The translations under genes were made by a program, and so were the position numbers. Below, piece by piece: positions 1-7,439 of a stretch of 64,000 bases of DNA. The stretch's first letter is position 1. Each line of letters starts with the position of its first letter. Below the pieces are notes generated by a model that had not been told where the DNA came from, searched no databases, and saw nothing but the letters and a program-made list of their open reading frames with translations. The stretch comes from Hyphomicrobium_A sp965243865. Lineage in GTDB: Bacteria; Pseudomonadota; Alphaproteobacteria; Rhizobiales; Hyphomicrobiaceae. The DNA is taken from contig NZ_OZ251603.1 in assembly GCF_965243865.1 (NCBI RefSeq), positions 2,542,001-2,606,000 of the forward strand. Direction: 5' to 3'.

Positions 1-197
1 TACATGTCCGCTTTGCCCCGGACGGCAGTGTCACCGAGATCGGCGAGCGTCCGGCAGGTGCGACGCCACAGAAGTGGTTCGACACCCTGAGCGAGGAGCT
101 CAAGGGTCAGTACCAGCCGCTTTCCGGTGGCCGGGGTGTCTTCCGTGAAACGCGCACGCGCATTGAAGCGCTCAAGAGCGGAGCAACGATTCAATGA
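1..197 (+). CDS. 3' end of an unidentified nif-island protein
   Basis: The open frame enters from the left edge and ends in TGA at 195-197, giving 65 C-terminal residues (first full codon at position 3). The tail contains the segments DGSVTEIGER and PLSGGRGVFRE. I do not recognise a family. The stop overlaps the start of the next gene in an ATGA, so the two are very probably co-transcribed and translationally coupled. Position beside the SIR2-like gene and upstream of the nif genes is the only hint to a role. Confidence 0.6.
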   Translation, partial: HVRFAPDGSVTEIGERPAGATPQKWFDTLSEELKGQYQPLSGGRGVFRETRTRIEALKSGATIQ

Positions 198-1111
198 GCC
201 AAGTCAGCATCGAGGCAATTCGCTCGGCGCTCGGAGCCGGCACGCTGATCCCCTACTTGGGGTCAGGAGTGCTGGCGCTTACCGGTGAGGATTGCCCGGT
301 GCCGACCTCCGCAGATCAGCTCGTCGCACGCCTCACGGCGAAGGCGAGCGTACCGCACAAGATTCGCAACAATCTGTCGGCGGCGGCGCAGTTCATCGAG
401 AACTTCAAGCATCGCAAGACTGTTGCCAAGGCAATGGCTGAAGCCTTCGACCCGAAGGTCCCGCCGACGGTATTGCACCGGTTCTTCGCCGCCCAACCCA
501 AGCTGCCGCTGGTCGTGCACGCCTGGTATGACGATCTCCCGCAGCAGGCCCTCGCAGGGCGCCCGTCGTGGGGTATCGTGCAAGGCGTCAGCCAGTCGGA
601 GCACTTCGGCAACTGGGTGCACTATTTGCGCCCTGACGGAACCCGCGTCGACGCTCGAGCGGCCGTAACGAGCGCAGTCGACGGGATGTCGCCCGCCGTC
701 GCGCCGGTTGAAGCCGCAAACTGGGCAACGCTGCTTTACCAGCCGCTCGGGTCCGTGCGGCCCGCCGCAAACTTCCTTGTGTCTGACACCGACTATGTCG
801 AAGTGCTGACTGAGATCGACATTCAAACGCCGATACCCGAGCCGGTGCAGAACATTCGCCGCGGGCGGCACTTCCTGTTCCTCGGTTGCCGCTTTGCAAA
901 TCAGCTTGAGCGCACGTTCGCGCGGCAGATCATGAAGCGTTCATCCGACAAGCATTGGGCCGTACTTCCCCAGGAGCCGACGCGCAACGAAGCACGCTTC
1001 CTGGTGGAGCAGAACATCGAACGCATCGCCATCCCACTCGATAGATTCATCGGCGAGCTTGTGCAGCCGCGTGAGTCTGCCAACGGCGCATGGATGGCGG
1101 CCCAACACTGA
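194..1111 (+). CDS. SIR2-like domain protein of the nif region
   Basis: The protein has 305 aa. The N-terminus has a glycine-rich nucleotide-binding-like loop (GAGTLIPYLGSGVL, residues 14-27). A C-terminal Rossmann-like strand (HFLFLGCRFANQLERTF, about residues 227-243) matches the SIR2_2 / SIR2-like superfamily. No zinc-binding cysteine quartet typical of true sirtuin deacetylases is visible, so protein deacetylation should not be assumed. SIR2-like proteins recur next to nif genes in alphaproteobacteria, but their role is not established. The start overlaps the preceding stop (ATGA). An NAD-consuming defence-type SIR2 is a less likely alternative given the context. Confidence 0.75.
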   Translation: MSQVSIEAIRSALGAGTLIPYLGSGVLALTGEDCPVPTSADQLVARLTAKASVPHKIRNNLSAAAQFIENFKHRKTVAKAMAEAFDPKVPPTVLHRFFAAQPKLPLVVHAWYDDLPQQALAGRPSWGIVQGVSQSEHFGNWVHYLRPDGTRVDARAAVTSAVDGMSPAVAPVEAANWATLLYQPLGSVRPAANFLVSDTDYVEVLTEIDIQTPIPEPVQNIRRGRHFLFLGCRFANQLERTFARQIMKRSSDKHWAVLPQEPTRNEARFLVEQNIERIAIPLDRFIGELVQPRESANGAWMAAQH

Positions 1112-1139
1112 TTGACGTGATGACGACGGAGAGAAGACG

Positions 1140-1511
1140 ATGAAAGTGGCCTCAGCGTTTGAGGGAAAGAACCCCGACGAGCTCAAGGCAGAGCTCGCTG
1201 GCGGCAAGCTGGTGTTCTATTCGGTGGCGCGTCCAGTGAGCGCGGATGCGCCCGTAGAGCGCAGCGAAGTCCTCGCGACATTCACCTTCGCAACACCCGC
1301 ATTTGCCGCCAGCGCTTCCCCCCAGTTTGAAAGCAATCCGGTGAAGGCGAGCGCTGTAGGCACGCCGGGCTTTGCGCGCGCGTTCAAGGCGGACGGCACC
1401 ACGGTCGCTGACTTTTCAGTTGGTCCCGGAAAGGCGGAGATCACGCTCAGCGAAATCTCGACGGTTGCCGACTTCCCAATCGAAGTGAAGTCTATCGCCC
1501 TGCCGGCCTAA
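1140..1511 (+). CDS. Conserved-looking hypothetical protein, nif island
   Basis: The protein has 123 aa and starts at ATG 1140 after the purine-rich stretch GGAGAGAAG. It has no signal peptide, membrane segment or cysteine motif. The sequence is alternating hydrophobic and polar, rich in Ala, Ser, Val and Thr, and suggests a small beta-rich domain. It follows the SIR2-like gene by 28 nt and is followed by a good terminator, so it closes a three-gene operon whose first gene is cut by the window edge. I do not recognise the function. Confidence 0.65.
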   Translation: MKVASAFEGKNPDELKAELAGGKLVFYSVARPVSADAPVERSEVLATFTFATPAFAASASPQFESNPVKASAVGTPGFARAFKADGTTVADFSVGPGKAEITLSEISTVADFPIEVKSIALPA

Positions 1512-1541
1512 GCGGCGAGCCGTCTCAGCAACGACTATCAA

Positions 1542-1572
1542 GGGCCAGCCCGCGAGGCTGGCCTCCTTTTTT
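1542..1572 (+). terminator. Rho-independent terminator
   Basis: Stem GGCCAGCC (1543-1550) pairs with GGCTGGCC (1556-1563) across loop CGCGA. TCC and then T6 (1567-1572) follow. It ends the plus-strand SIR2-like operon just before the convergent TPR gene. Confidence 0.85.
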
Positions 1573-1614
1573 CGGGGCTGGCTCCGGGCCGCGGATGCGA
1601 CGGCGGAAAGAGCG

Positions 1615-2094
1615 CTACGCGAGTGCCTCGGCCAGACTGGCGACGACTGGCCATCCGATCGACCCGGTTGGATCGAGGCGTTCGAGATGCAAAAGCGCTT
1701 CGCGCGCTTCGCCAGGCTCCTCACGCCGCAACCGTATGAAGGCGAGCGCCTTCAGCGTGTAGAGCGCGAAGCGGCCGGGTCCATCGACCGGCTCGCCCGG
1801 CGGCGTCCACGCACGAAAATCTTCCGGCCACCCTGCTTGCCGCGCCGCCTCCTGCAGACCGGCCTGTGCGGCTTCCAGCGCCCGCTCGAGACTGCCTTGA
1901 TACGTGTGAATCTTATAGAGGCAGAAATAGAGCGGTAAATGCTCGGGCCCTTCTTCGAGCGCCTCGCGGAACAGGCGGTCGGCTTCCGCGCGATCTGTGC
2001 GATAAGCCGCGACCCCGCGCTGCACCAGGTTGTCGATCAAGTCGGGCAGTGCGCCGAAGTCGATCAGCTTCTCGAGGGCAAGGACGTTGCTCAT
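1615..2094 (-). CDS. Tetratricopeptide-like protein, third gene of operon divergent from nifH
   Basis: The protein has 159 aa starting MSNVLALEKL (ATG at 2094-2092). A longer reading of the frame exists, but this start overlaps the rhodanese stop in an ATGA and is preferred. The middle (about residues 28-75) is made of helix pairs with TPR-type Ala, Leu and Tyr spacing (AEADRLFREALEEGPEHLPL, LYKIHTYQGSLERALEAAQA). There is no signal peptide, so it is probably a cytoplasmic adaptor. The role in nitrogen fixation is inferred only from its operon and the sigma54 promoter of that operon. Confidence 0.75.
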   Translation of the reverse strand: MSNVLALEKLIDFGALPDLIDNLVQRGVAAYRTDRAEADRLFREALEEGPEHLPLYFCLYKIHTYQGSLERALEAAQAGLQEAARQAGWPEDFRAWTPPGEPVDGPGRFALYTLKALAFIRLRREEPGEAREALLHLERLDPTGSIGWPVVASLAEALA

Positions 2095-2453
2095 GATTGC
2101 GCGCCGGGAATTGCGACTGGCGCGCCCTCGACAGTGCGCCAGAGCTCGAAGCCGCCATCGAGGCTGAACACGTCCTCGAACCCGAAATCGACAAACGTCT
2201 GCGCGTAGGTCTGGCTGGCATTGCCGTGGTAGCAGTAGATCAGGACCGGATGCTGCTTCGGATGGCTCGTCAGCAGCTCGTACACTTCCTTGTCGGAGAC
2301 CCAACGCGCCGCGGGTATATGCCCACCCGCATAGCTTCTCTGATCCCGCACGTCGAGGATTAGAAGCTCACACTCGCGGCCCTCGATGAGGTTGCGTGCT
2401 TCGCCTATGCCGATGCGCTTGAATGCAGCCCGAACCCGCATGGCGCTTGTCAT
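2091..2453 (-). CDS. Single-domain rhodanese-like sulfurtransferase
   Basis: The protein has 120 aa and one rhodanese domain. The active-site loop is CYHGNAS (about residue 73), with the Cys that would carry the persulfide, and resembles the GlpE loop. The N-terminal strand and turn LLILDVRDQRSYAGGHIPAA is the usual substrate-side CH2A-type motif. It would move sulfane sulfur from a donor such as thiosulfate or a NifS persulfide to an acceptor. Both ends overlap neighbours by ATGA (receiver gene upstream, TPR gene downstream), so translation is coupled. A link to sulfur supply for nitrogenase clusters is inference. Confidence 0.88.
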   Translation of the reverse strand: MTSAMRVRAAFKRIGIGEARNLIEGRECELLILDVRDQRSYAGGHIPAARWVSDKEVYELLTSHPKQHPVLIYCYHGNASQTYAQTFVDFGFEDVFSLDGGFELWRTVEGAPVAIPGAQS

Positions 2454-2893
2454 AGCCTCTGTATGGGTTGCAACAAATCAAGCGACAGCATCGGCAGTTT
2501 ACGACGCCCGAGCAGCACGTCCACCTTGTAGCGCACAGATTCGATCGTCAGTGGCTTTGCAAGAATGTCGTGCGCGCCGGATTTGAGGCACGCCAGCGCC
2601 AGAGGATCGTTTGCGGCGTCCGCCACGATCATGACCTTGGTGTCGGGGAGACGGTTCGCGATTTCGGCCAGAACGGCTGTACCTTTCTCCTGCACGACAT
2701 TCGTTCCGAGCAGCAGTAGATCCGGCTTCCAGTCGACAGCCTTTTGAAAGGCATGGTCGAGACTGTTGAGCTCGTGCGTCTCGTTCTCGTCGTGCAGCAT
2801 GAATTGCAGCGCCGAGCGGATGATCTCGTCGTTATCGACGACGAAGATGCGCTTGTTCTCGACCGCTCGCGAAGATTCGACCCCAATCTGCAT
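2450..2893 (-). CDS. Stand-alone degenerate response-regulator receiver
   Basis: The protein has 147 aa, one CheY-like receiver domain (about residues 14-130) and no output domain. The acidic pocket survives (VVDNDE) and so does the switch lysine (ILAKPL). The strand-3 end, normally ..LLD.., reads PDLLLLGTNV, so the phospho-acceptor Asp appears to be Gly. The conserved Thr/Ser after strand 4 is Ala (VMIVAD). It is therefore probably a phosphorylation-independent pseudo-receiver acting by protein contacts. It is first in the operon divergent from nifH, with its own sigma54 promoter at 2927-2942. Confidence 0.82.
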   Translation of the reverse strand: MQIGVESSRAVENKRIFVVDNDEIIRSALQFMLHDENETHELNSLDHAFQKAVDWKPDLLLLGTNVVQEKGTAVLAEIANRLPDTKVMIVADAANDPLALACLKSGAHDILAKPLTIESVRYKVDVLLGRRKLPMLSLDLLQPIQRL

Positions 2894-2926
2894 GTTGACC
2901 TCGCCATCTATTCCTCATTGAGGCGA

Positions 2927-2942
2927 AGCAAAGCTCATACCA
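2927..2942 (-). promoter_or_regulatory. Sigma54 -24/-12 promoter of receiver-rhodanese-TPR operon
   Basis: On the minus strand the sequence reads TGGTAT-GAGCT-TTGCT, with the -24 GG and -12 GC correctly spaced. It lies 34 nt upstream of the receiver start codon and about 75 bp from the nearer NifA site (3018-3033). Confidence 0.75.
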
Positions 2943-3017
2943 GCGCCATCGCCGCGCGAACGCTGCGCAAAGCCTGAAGAAACACAATTCCGGCGTCTGC
3001 TTTCGGGTGTCGACGGT

Positions 3018-3033
3018 TGTGTTCTTTCATACA
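3018..3033. promoter_or_regulatory. NifA upstream activator site 1
   Basis: Perfect TGT-N10-ACA. It lies about 75 bp upstream of the minus-strand -24 element and 121 bp upstream of the nifH -24 element, so it could serve either promoter. Confidence 0.8.
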
Positions 3034-3068
3034 GACCCCACCCCAGATGTCGCCCAGCCCCCCGCCAA

Positions 3069-3084
3069 TGTCGGGTTTAGAACA
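3069..3084. promoter_or_regulatory. NifA upstream activator site 2
   Basis: Perfect TGT-N10-ACA whose 3' edge is 70 bp upstream of the nifH -24 element, a usual spacing for NifA contact by looping. Confidence 0.85.
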
Positions 3085-3154
3085 ACTCGCAACAAGACCG
3101 GAGAGAGCGCCCTAAGCGGCTGTAATTACGCAGAATTCACGGGCCCAAAAAGGC

Positions 3155-3170
3155 TGGCACAGTCGTTGCA
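3155..3170 (+). promoter_or_regulatory. Sigma54 -24/-12 promoter of nifH
   Basis: TGGCAC-AGTCG-TTGCA matches the sigma54 consensus exactly. The expected transcription start is about 3181, leaving a leader of roughly 135 nt before the nifH ATG at 3316. Confidence 0.93.
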
Positions 3171-3315
3171 AAACTCTTCATTTGCAGGCGACTGGCTGCT
3201 GGATCGATGGGCGAATGCGGGCGGGCACGACATCCAGAAATCAGCGCAGCAGCCTCGTCGCAGGAAGGACCCGCGCATAACGCGCACACGCACACACGGG
3301 ACGAAGGAGACCATA

Positions 3316-4209
3316 ATGTCATCACTGAGGCAGATCGCATTCTACGGCAAGGGCGGCATCGGTAAGTCGACCACCTCGCAGAACACGCTGGCCGCTCTCG
3401 CGCAGATGGGGAAGAAGATCCTCATCGTCGGTTGCGACCCCAAGGCTGACTCTACGCGCCTCATCCTCCACGCAAAGGCCCAGGACACCATTCTCAGCCT
3501 GGCCGCCGAAGCTGGCAGCGTTGAGGATCTCGAACTCGATGACGTCATGAAGATCGGCTTCGAGGACATCCGCTGCGTCGAGTCGGGCGGCCCCGAGCCG
3601 GGCGTAGGCTGCGCTGGTCGCGGCGTCATCACCTCGATCAACTTCCTCGAGGAGAACGGCGCTTACGAAGGCGTTGACTACGTTTCCTATGACGTTTTGG
3701 GCGACGTTGTCTGCGGCGGCTTCGCTATGCCGATCCGTGAGAATAAGGCCCAGGAAATCTACATCGTCATGTCCGGCGAGATGATGGCCATGTACGCGGC
3801 CAACAACATCTCCAAGGGCATTCTGAAGTACGCGAACTCGGGCGGCGTGCGTCTCGGCGGTCTCGTGTGCAACGAGCGCCAGACGGACAAGGAACTCGAG
3901 CTGGCCGAGTCTCTGGCCAAGAAGCTCGGCACCCAGCTCATCTACTTCGTGCCGCGCGACAACATCGTGCAGCACGCAGAGCTGCGCCGCATGACCGTGG
4001 TCGAGTACGCGCCCGATTCCAAGCAGGCCGAGCACTATCGCACGCTTGCTCAGCGCGTCGACGCAAACCAGGGCAACGGCATCATCCCGACCCCGATCAC
4101 TATGGACGAACTCGAAGACCTCCTCATGGAGCACGGCATCATGAAGGCAGTCGACGAGTCGCAGGTCGGCAAGACGGCTGCTGAGCTGTCGTCCGGCGCT
4201 GCAGCCTAA
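3316..4209 (+). CDS. nifH: Nitrogenase iron protein (dinitrogenase reductase)
   Basis: The protein has 297 aa. The homodimeric Fe protein passes electrons to NifDK with ATP hydrolysis. P-loop GKGGIGKST is at residues 11-19, and the 4Fe-4S ligands are Cys99 (GVGCAGRG) and Cys133 (DVVCGGF). Arg102 in the same loop is the site ADP-ribosylated by DraT in organisms that have the DraT/DraG switch. The start at ATG 3316 is set by AAGGAGA at 3303-3309. An open frame runs further upstream to 3007, but that region holds the NifA and sigma54 sites. The length is typical for the family. Confidence 0.99.
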   Translation: MSSLRQIAFYGKGGIGKSTTSQNTLAALAQMGKKILIVGCDPKADSTRLILHAKAQDTILSLAAEAGSVEDLELDDVMKIGFEDIRCVESGGPEPGVGCAGRGVITSINFLEENGAYEGVDYVSYDVLGDVVCGGFAMPIRENKAQEIYIVMSGEMMAMYAANNISKGILKYANSGGVRLGGLVCNERQTDKELELAESLAKKLGTQLIYFVPRDNIVQHAELRRMTVVEYAPDSKQAEHYRTLAQRVDANQGNGIIPTPITMDELEDLLMEHGIMKAVDESQVGKTAAELSSGAAA

Positions 4210-4231
4210 GCGACGTAACACCACCCAATGT

Positions 4232-4253
4232 CGGCCCCGCTTCGGCGGGGCCG
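4232..4253 (+). promoter_or_regulatory. nifH-nifD intergenic mRNA hairpin
   Basis: A perfect 9-bp stem (CGGCCCCGC / GCGGGGCCG) closes a UUCG tetraloop, with no U-run behind it. It is more likely an mRNA 3'-end stabiliser or attenuator that favours nifH message than a full terminator. Confidence 0.75.
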
Positions 4254-4281
4254 GCTAGGCAGGCAATTTCGAGGTAGCACC

Positions 4282-5745
4282 ATGAGCCTAGCGACAGCGG
4301 AAAAGCTCGAAGACATCAAGGCACGCAACAAGGCGCTCATCAGCGAGGTTCTCGAGGTCTATCCCGAGAAGACAGCCAAGCGCCGCGCCAAGCACATTGG
4401 CACTTACGAAGAAGGTAAGCCCGACTGCGGCGTCAAGTCGAACATCAAGTCGATCCCGGGCGTCATGACCATTCGCGGCTGCGCCTATGCCGGCTCGAAG
4501 GGTGTGGTCTGGGGTCCGATCAAGGACATGATCCACATCAGCCACGGCCCGGTGGGCTGCGGTCAGTATTCCTGGGCTGCGCGCCGTAACTACTACATCG
4601 GCACGACGGGCATCGACACCTTTGTCACGATGCAGTTCACGTCCGATTTCCAGGAGAAGGACATCGTCTTTGGCGGAGACAAGAAGCTCGCCAAGATCAT
4701 GGACGAGATCCAGGATCTGTTCCCGCTCAACAAGGGTATCACCGTTCAGTCGGAGTGCCCGATCGGCCTCATCGGCGACGACATCGAAGCCGTTTCCAAG
4801 CAAAAGTCGAAGGAATACGGCGGCAAGACCATCGTGCCCGTCCGCTGCGAAGGTTTCCGCGGCGTGTCGCAGTCGCTCGGCCACCACATTGCCAACGACG
4901 CCGTCCGCGACTGGGTGTTCGACAAGTCTGCCGGCAAGCCGGTTCCGTTCGAGTCCTCGCCCTACGACGTTGCCATCATCGGCGACTACAACATCGGCGG
5001 CGACGCCTGGTCTTCGCGCATCCTGCTCGAGGAAATGGGGCTGCGCGTGATCGCCCAGTGGTCGGGCGACGGCACCATCGCTGAGCTCGAGGCGACGCCG
5101 AAAGCCAAGCTGAACGTGCTGCACTGCTACCGCTCGATGAACTACATCTCGCGCCACATGGAAGAGAAGTACGGTATCCCGTGGGTCGAGTACAACTTCT
5201 TCGGGCCCTCGAAGATCGCCGAGTCTCTGCGCCGCATCGCCAGCCACTTCGACGACAAGATCAAGGAAGGCGCTGAGCGCGTCATCGCCAAGTACCAGGC
5301 GCTGATGGCTGCAACCATTGCCAAGTATCGCCCGCGCCTCGAAGGCAAGAAGGTGATGCTGTTCGTCGGTGGTCTGCGTCCGCGCCACGTCATCGGCGCT
5401 TACGAAGATCTGGGCATGGAAGTTGTCGGCACCGGCTACGAGTTCGGCCACAACGACGACTACCAGCGCACCACGCACTACGTGAAAGACGGCACGCTCA
5501 TCTATGACGACGTGACCGGCTACGAGTTCGAGAAGTTCGTCGAGAAGATCCAGCCCGACCTCGTCGGCTCTGGCATCAAGGAGAAGTACGTCTTCCAGAA
5601 GATGGGCGTGCCTTTCCGCCAGATGCACTCCTGGGACTACTCGGGCCCCTATCACGGCTACGACGGCTTCTCGATCTTCGCACGCGACATGGACATGGCG
5701 ATCAACGCGCCAGTCTGGAAGCTCGCAAAGACACCTTGGAACTGA
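4282..5745 (+). CDS. nifD: Nitrogenase MoFe protein alpha chain
   Basis: The protein has 487 aa. It forms the alpha2beta2 MoFe protein with NifK and holds FeMo-co. P-cluster cysteines are Cys67 (RGCAYAG), Cys93 (GPVGCGQ) and Cys159 (SECPIGL). The FeMo-co ligands are the Cys in LHCYRSMNY and the His in MHSWDYSGPYHG. The start MSLATAEK at 4282 is chosen over the upstream in-frame ATG at 4228, which falls at the nifH-nifD hairpin. It lies 72 nt after nifH in the same transcript. The RBS is modest (GAGG), consistent with less product than NifH. Confidence 0.99.
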   Translation: MSLATAEKLEDIKARNKALISEVLEVYPEKTAKRRAKHIGTYEEGKPDCGVKSNIKSIPGVMTIRGCAYAGSKGVVWGPIKDMIHISHGPVGCGQYSWAARRNYYIGTTGIDTFVTMQFTSDFQEKDIVFGGDKKLAKIMDEIQDLFPLNKGITVQSECPIGLIGDDIEAVSKQKSKEYGGKTIVPVRCEGFRGVSQSLGHHIANDAVRDWVFDKSAGKPVPFESSPYDVAIIGDYNIGGDAWSSRILLEEMGLRVIAQWSGDGTIAELEATPKAKLNVLHCYRSMNYISRHMEEKYGIPWVEYNFFGPSKIAESLRRIASHFDDKIKEGAERVIAKYQALMAATIAKYRPRLEGKKVMLFVGGLRPRHVIGAYEDLGMEVVGTGYEFGHNDDYQRTTHYVKDGTLIYDDVTGYEFEKFVEKIQPDLVGSGIKEKYVFQKMGVPFRQMHSWDYSGPYHGYDGFSIFARDMDMAINAPVWKLAKTPWN

Positions 5746-5753
5746 CAACCGCT

Positions 5754-5778
5754 GGCCGCGCCGTGAGCGGGCGCGGCC
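5754..5778 (+). promoter_or_regulatory. nifD-nifK intergenic mRNA hairpin
   Basis: GGCCGCGCC (5754-5762) pairs perfectly with GGCGCGGCC (5770-5778) across a 7-nt loop. There is no U-run. Confidence 0.65.
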
Positions 5779-5811
5779 ACCCTTACCCTATTTGTCTGGA
5801 AGGATTCCGCC

Positions 5812-7371
5812 ATGGCGCAGAACGCCGACAACGTCCTCGACCACTTCGATCTATTCCGCGGGCCGGAATACAAGGAGATGCTCGAGAACAAGAAGAAGAA
5901 CTTTGAGAATGCCGTGCCGGCGGACGAGGTTGAGCGCGTCCGTGAGTGGACTAAGACGGAAGAGTATCGCGAAAAGAACTTTGCTCGCGAAGCGCTGACC
6001 GTCAATCCGGCCAAGGCTTGTCAGCCGCTCGGCGCCGTATTCGCCGCTGTTGGTTTTGAGTCAACGCTGCCGTTCGTGCACGGCTCGCAGGGTTGCGTCG
6101 CTTACTACCGCAGCCACTTTTCACGCCACTTCAAGGAGCCCAGCTCCTGCGTTTCCTCCTCGATGACCGAGGATGCGGCAGTGTTCGGCGGCCTCAACAA
6201 CATGATCGACGGCCTCGCCAACAGCTACAACATGTACAAGCCGAAGATGATTGCCGTGTCGACGACGTGCATGGCTGAAGTGATCGGCGACGACCTCAAT
6301 GCCTTCATCAAGACTGCGAAGGAAAAGGGCTCCGTTCCCCAGGAGTACGACGTTCCCTTCGCCCACACGCCCGCCTTCGTCGGTAGCCACGTCACCGGCT
6401 ACGACAACGTGATGAAGGGCATCTTCGAGCACTTCTGGGATGGCAAGGCCGGAACCGCTCCGAAGCTTGAGCGCCAGCCCAATGAGTCCATCAACTTCAT
6501 CGGTGGTTTCGACGGCTACACCGTCGGCAACCTGCGCGAGGTCAAGCGCATCTTCAACCTGATGAACGTCGACTACACCATCCTAGGCGACAACTCCGAC
6601 GTCTGGGACACGCCGAGCGACGGCGAGTTCCGCATGTACGACGGCGGCACCACCCTCGAGCAAGCCGCCAACGCCGTGCACGCCAAGGCAACCATCTCTA
6701 TGCAGGAGTTCTGCACCGAGAAGACGCTGCCTTACATCGCGGGCAAGGGCCACGAGGTGGCAGCGTTCAACCATCCCATCGGTGTGGCCGCGACCGACAA
6801 GTTCCTCATGGAGATCTCGCGCATCACCGGCAAGCCCATCCCTGATGAGCTCGCCAAGGAGCGCGGCCGTCTCGTCGACGCCATGGCCGACTCCAGCGCA
6901 CACATCCATGGCAAGAAGTTCGCAATCTACGGCGATCCAGACCTCACGCTCGGCCTTGCCGGCTTCCTTATGGAGCTGGGTGCAGAGCCCGTGCACGTGT
7001 TGGCGACCAACGGCGGAAAGAACTGGGAGAAGCGCTGCAACGAGCTGTTCGCCTCGTCTCCGTTCGGCGCCAACTGCCACGCTTATGCCGGTCGCGATCT
7101 CTGGCACATGCGCTCGCTGCTCTTCACTGAGCCGGTCGACTTCCTGATCGGCAACACCTACGGCAAGTACCTGGACCGCGACACGGGCACGCCGCTCATC
7201 CGCATCGGCTTCCCGATCTTCGATCGCCACCATCACCACCGTTATCCGGTGTGGGGCTATCAGGGTGGCCTCAACGTGCTGGTGTGGATCCTCGACAAGA
7301 TCTTCGACGAGATCGACAACAACTCCAACGTGCCGTCGAAGTCCGACTACTCGTTCGACATCATCCGCTAA
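5812..7371 (+). CDS. nifK: Nitrogenase MoFe protein beta chain
   Basis: The protein has 519 aa. P-cluster ligands are Cys70 (KACQPLG), Cys95 (SQGCVAYYR) and Cys153 (TTCMAEVIG), the same positions as in the well-studied Azotobacter protein. The N-terminal extension (about residues 1-60) that wraps around NifD is present. The start at 5812 follows a strong GGAAGGA site. The gene sits between two intergenic hairpins in the nifHDKE transcript. Confidence 0.99.
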   Translation: MAQNADNVLDHFDLFRGPEYKEMLENKKKNFENAVPADEVERVREWTKTEEYREKNFAREALTVNPAKACQPLGAVFAAVGFESTLPFVHGSQGCVAYYRSHFSRHFKEPSSCVSSSMTEDAAVFGGLNNMIDGLANSYNMYKPKMIAVSTTCMAEVIGDDLNAFIKTAKEKGSVPQEYDVPFAHTPAFVGSHVTGYDNVMKGIFEHFWDGKAGTAPKLERQPNESINFIGGFDGYTVGNLREVKRIFNLMNVDYTILGDNSDVWDTPSDGEFRMYDGGTTLEQAANAVHAKATISMQEFCTEKTLPYIAGKGHEVAAFNHPIGVAATDKFLMEISRITGKPIPDELAKERGRLVDAMADSSAHIHGKKFAIYGDPDLTLGLAGFLMELGAEPVHVLATNGGKNWEKRCNELFASSPFGANCHAYAGRDLWHMRSLLFTEPVDFLIGNTYGKYLDRDTGTPLIRIGFPIFDRHHHHRYPVWGYQGGLNVLVWILDKIFDEIDNNSNVPSKSDYSFDIIR

Positions 7372-7377
7372 CTGGTC

Positions 7378-7406
7378 GCGCCGTCTGCCCACGTGGCAGG
7401 CGGCGC
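7378..7406 (+). promoter_or_regulatory. nifK-nifE intergenic mRNA hairpin
   Basis: GCGCCGTCTGCC (7378-7389) pairs with GGCAGGCGGCGC (7395-7406) with one G-U pair and a 5-nt loop, giving a 12-bp stem without a U-run. It may reduce read-through from nifHDK into the assembly genes. Confidence 0.65.
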
Positions 7407-7439
7407 CCCATTTCTTGGCCCGTTGTCTGGGAGATCCCG

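Noticed and set aside
194..1111. SIR2-based phage defence system
   Set aside because: No partner defence gene is present, and the context is a nif-linked operon.
3322..5748. Long minus-strand open frames opposite nifH and nifD (300 and 486 aa)
   Set aside because: They mirror strongly biased GC-rich codon use of nifH and nifD, lack ribosome-binding sites and show His/Asp/Val-rich composition typical of antisense shadows.
7372..7439. Extra sigma54 promoter before nifE (TGGCAG at 7394-7399)
   Set aside because: The downstream -12 TTGC is missing. The sequence is part of the intergenic hairpin.
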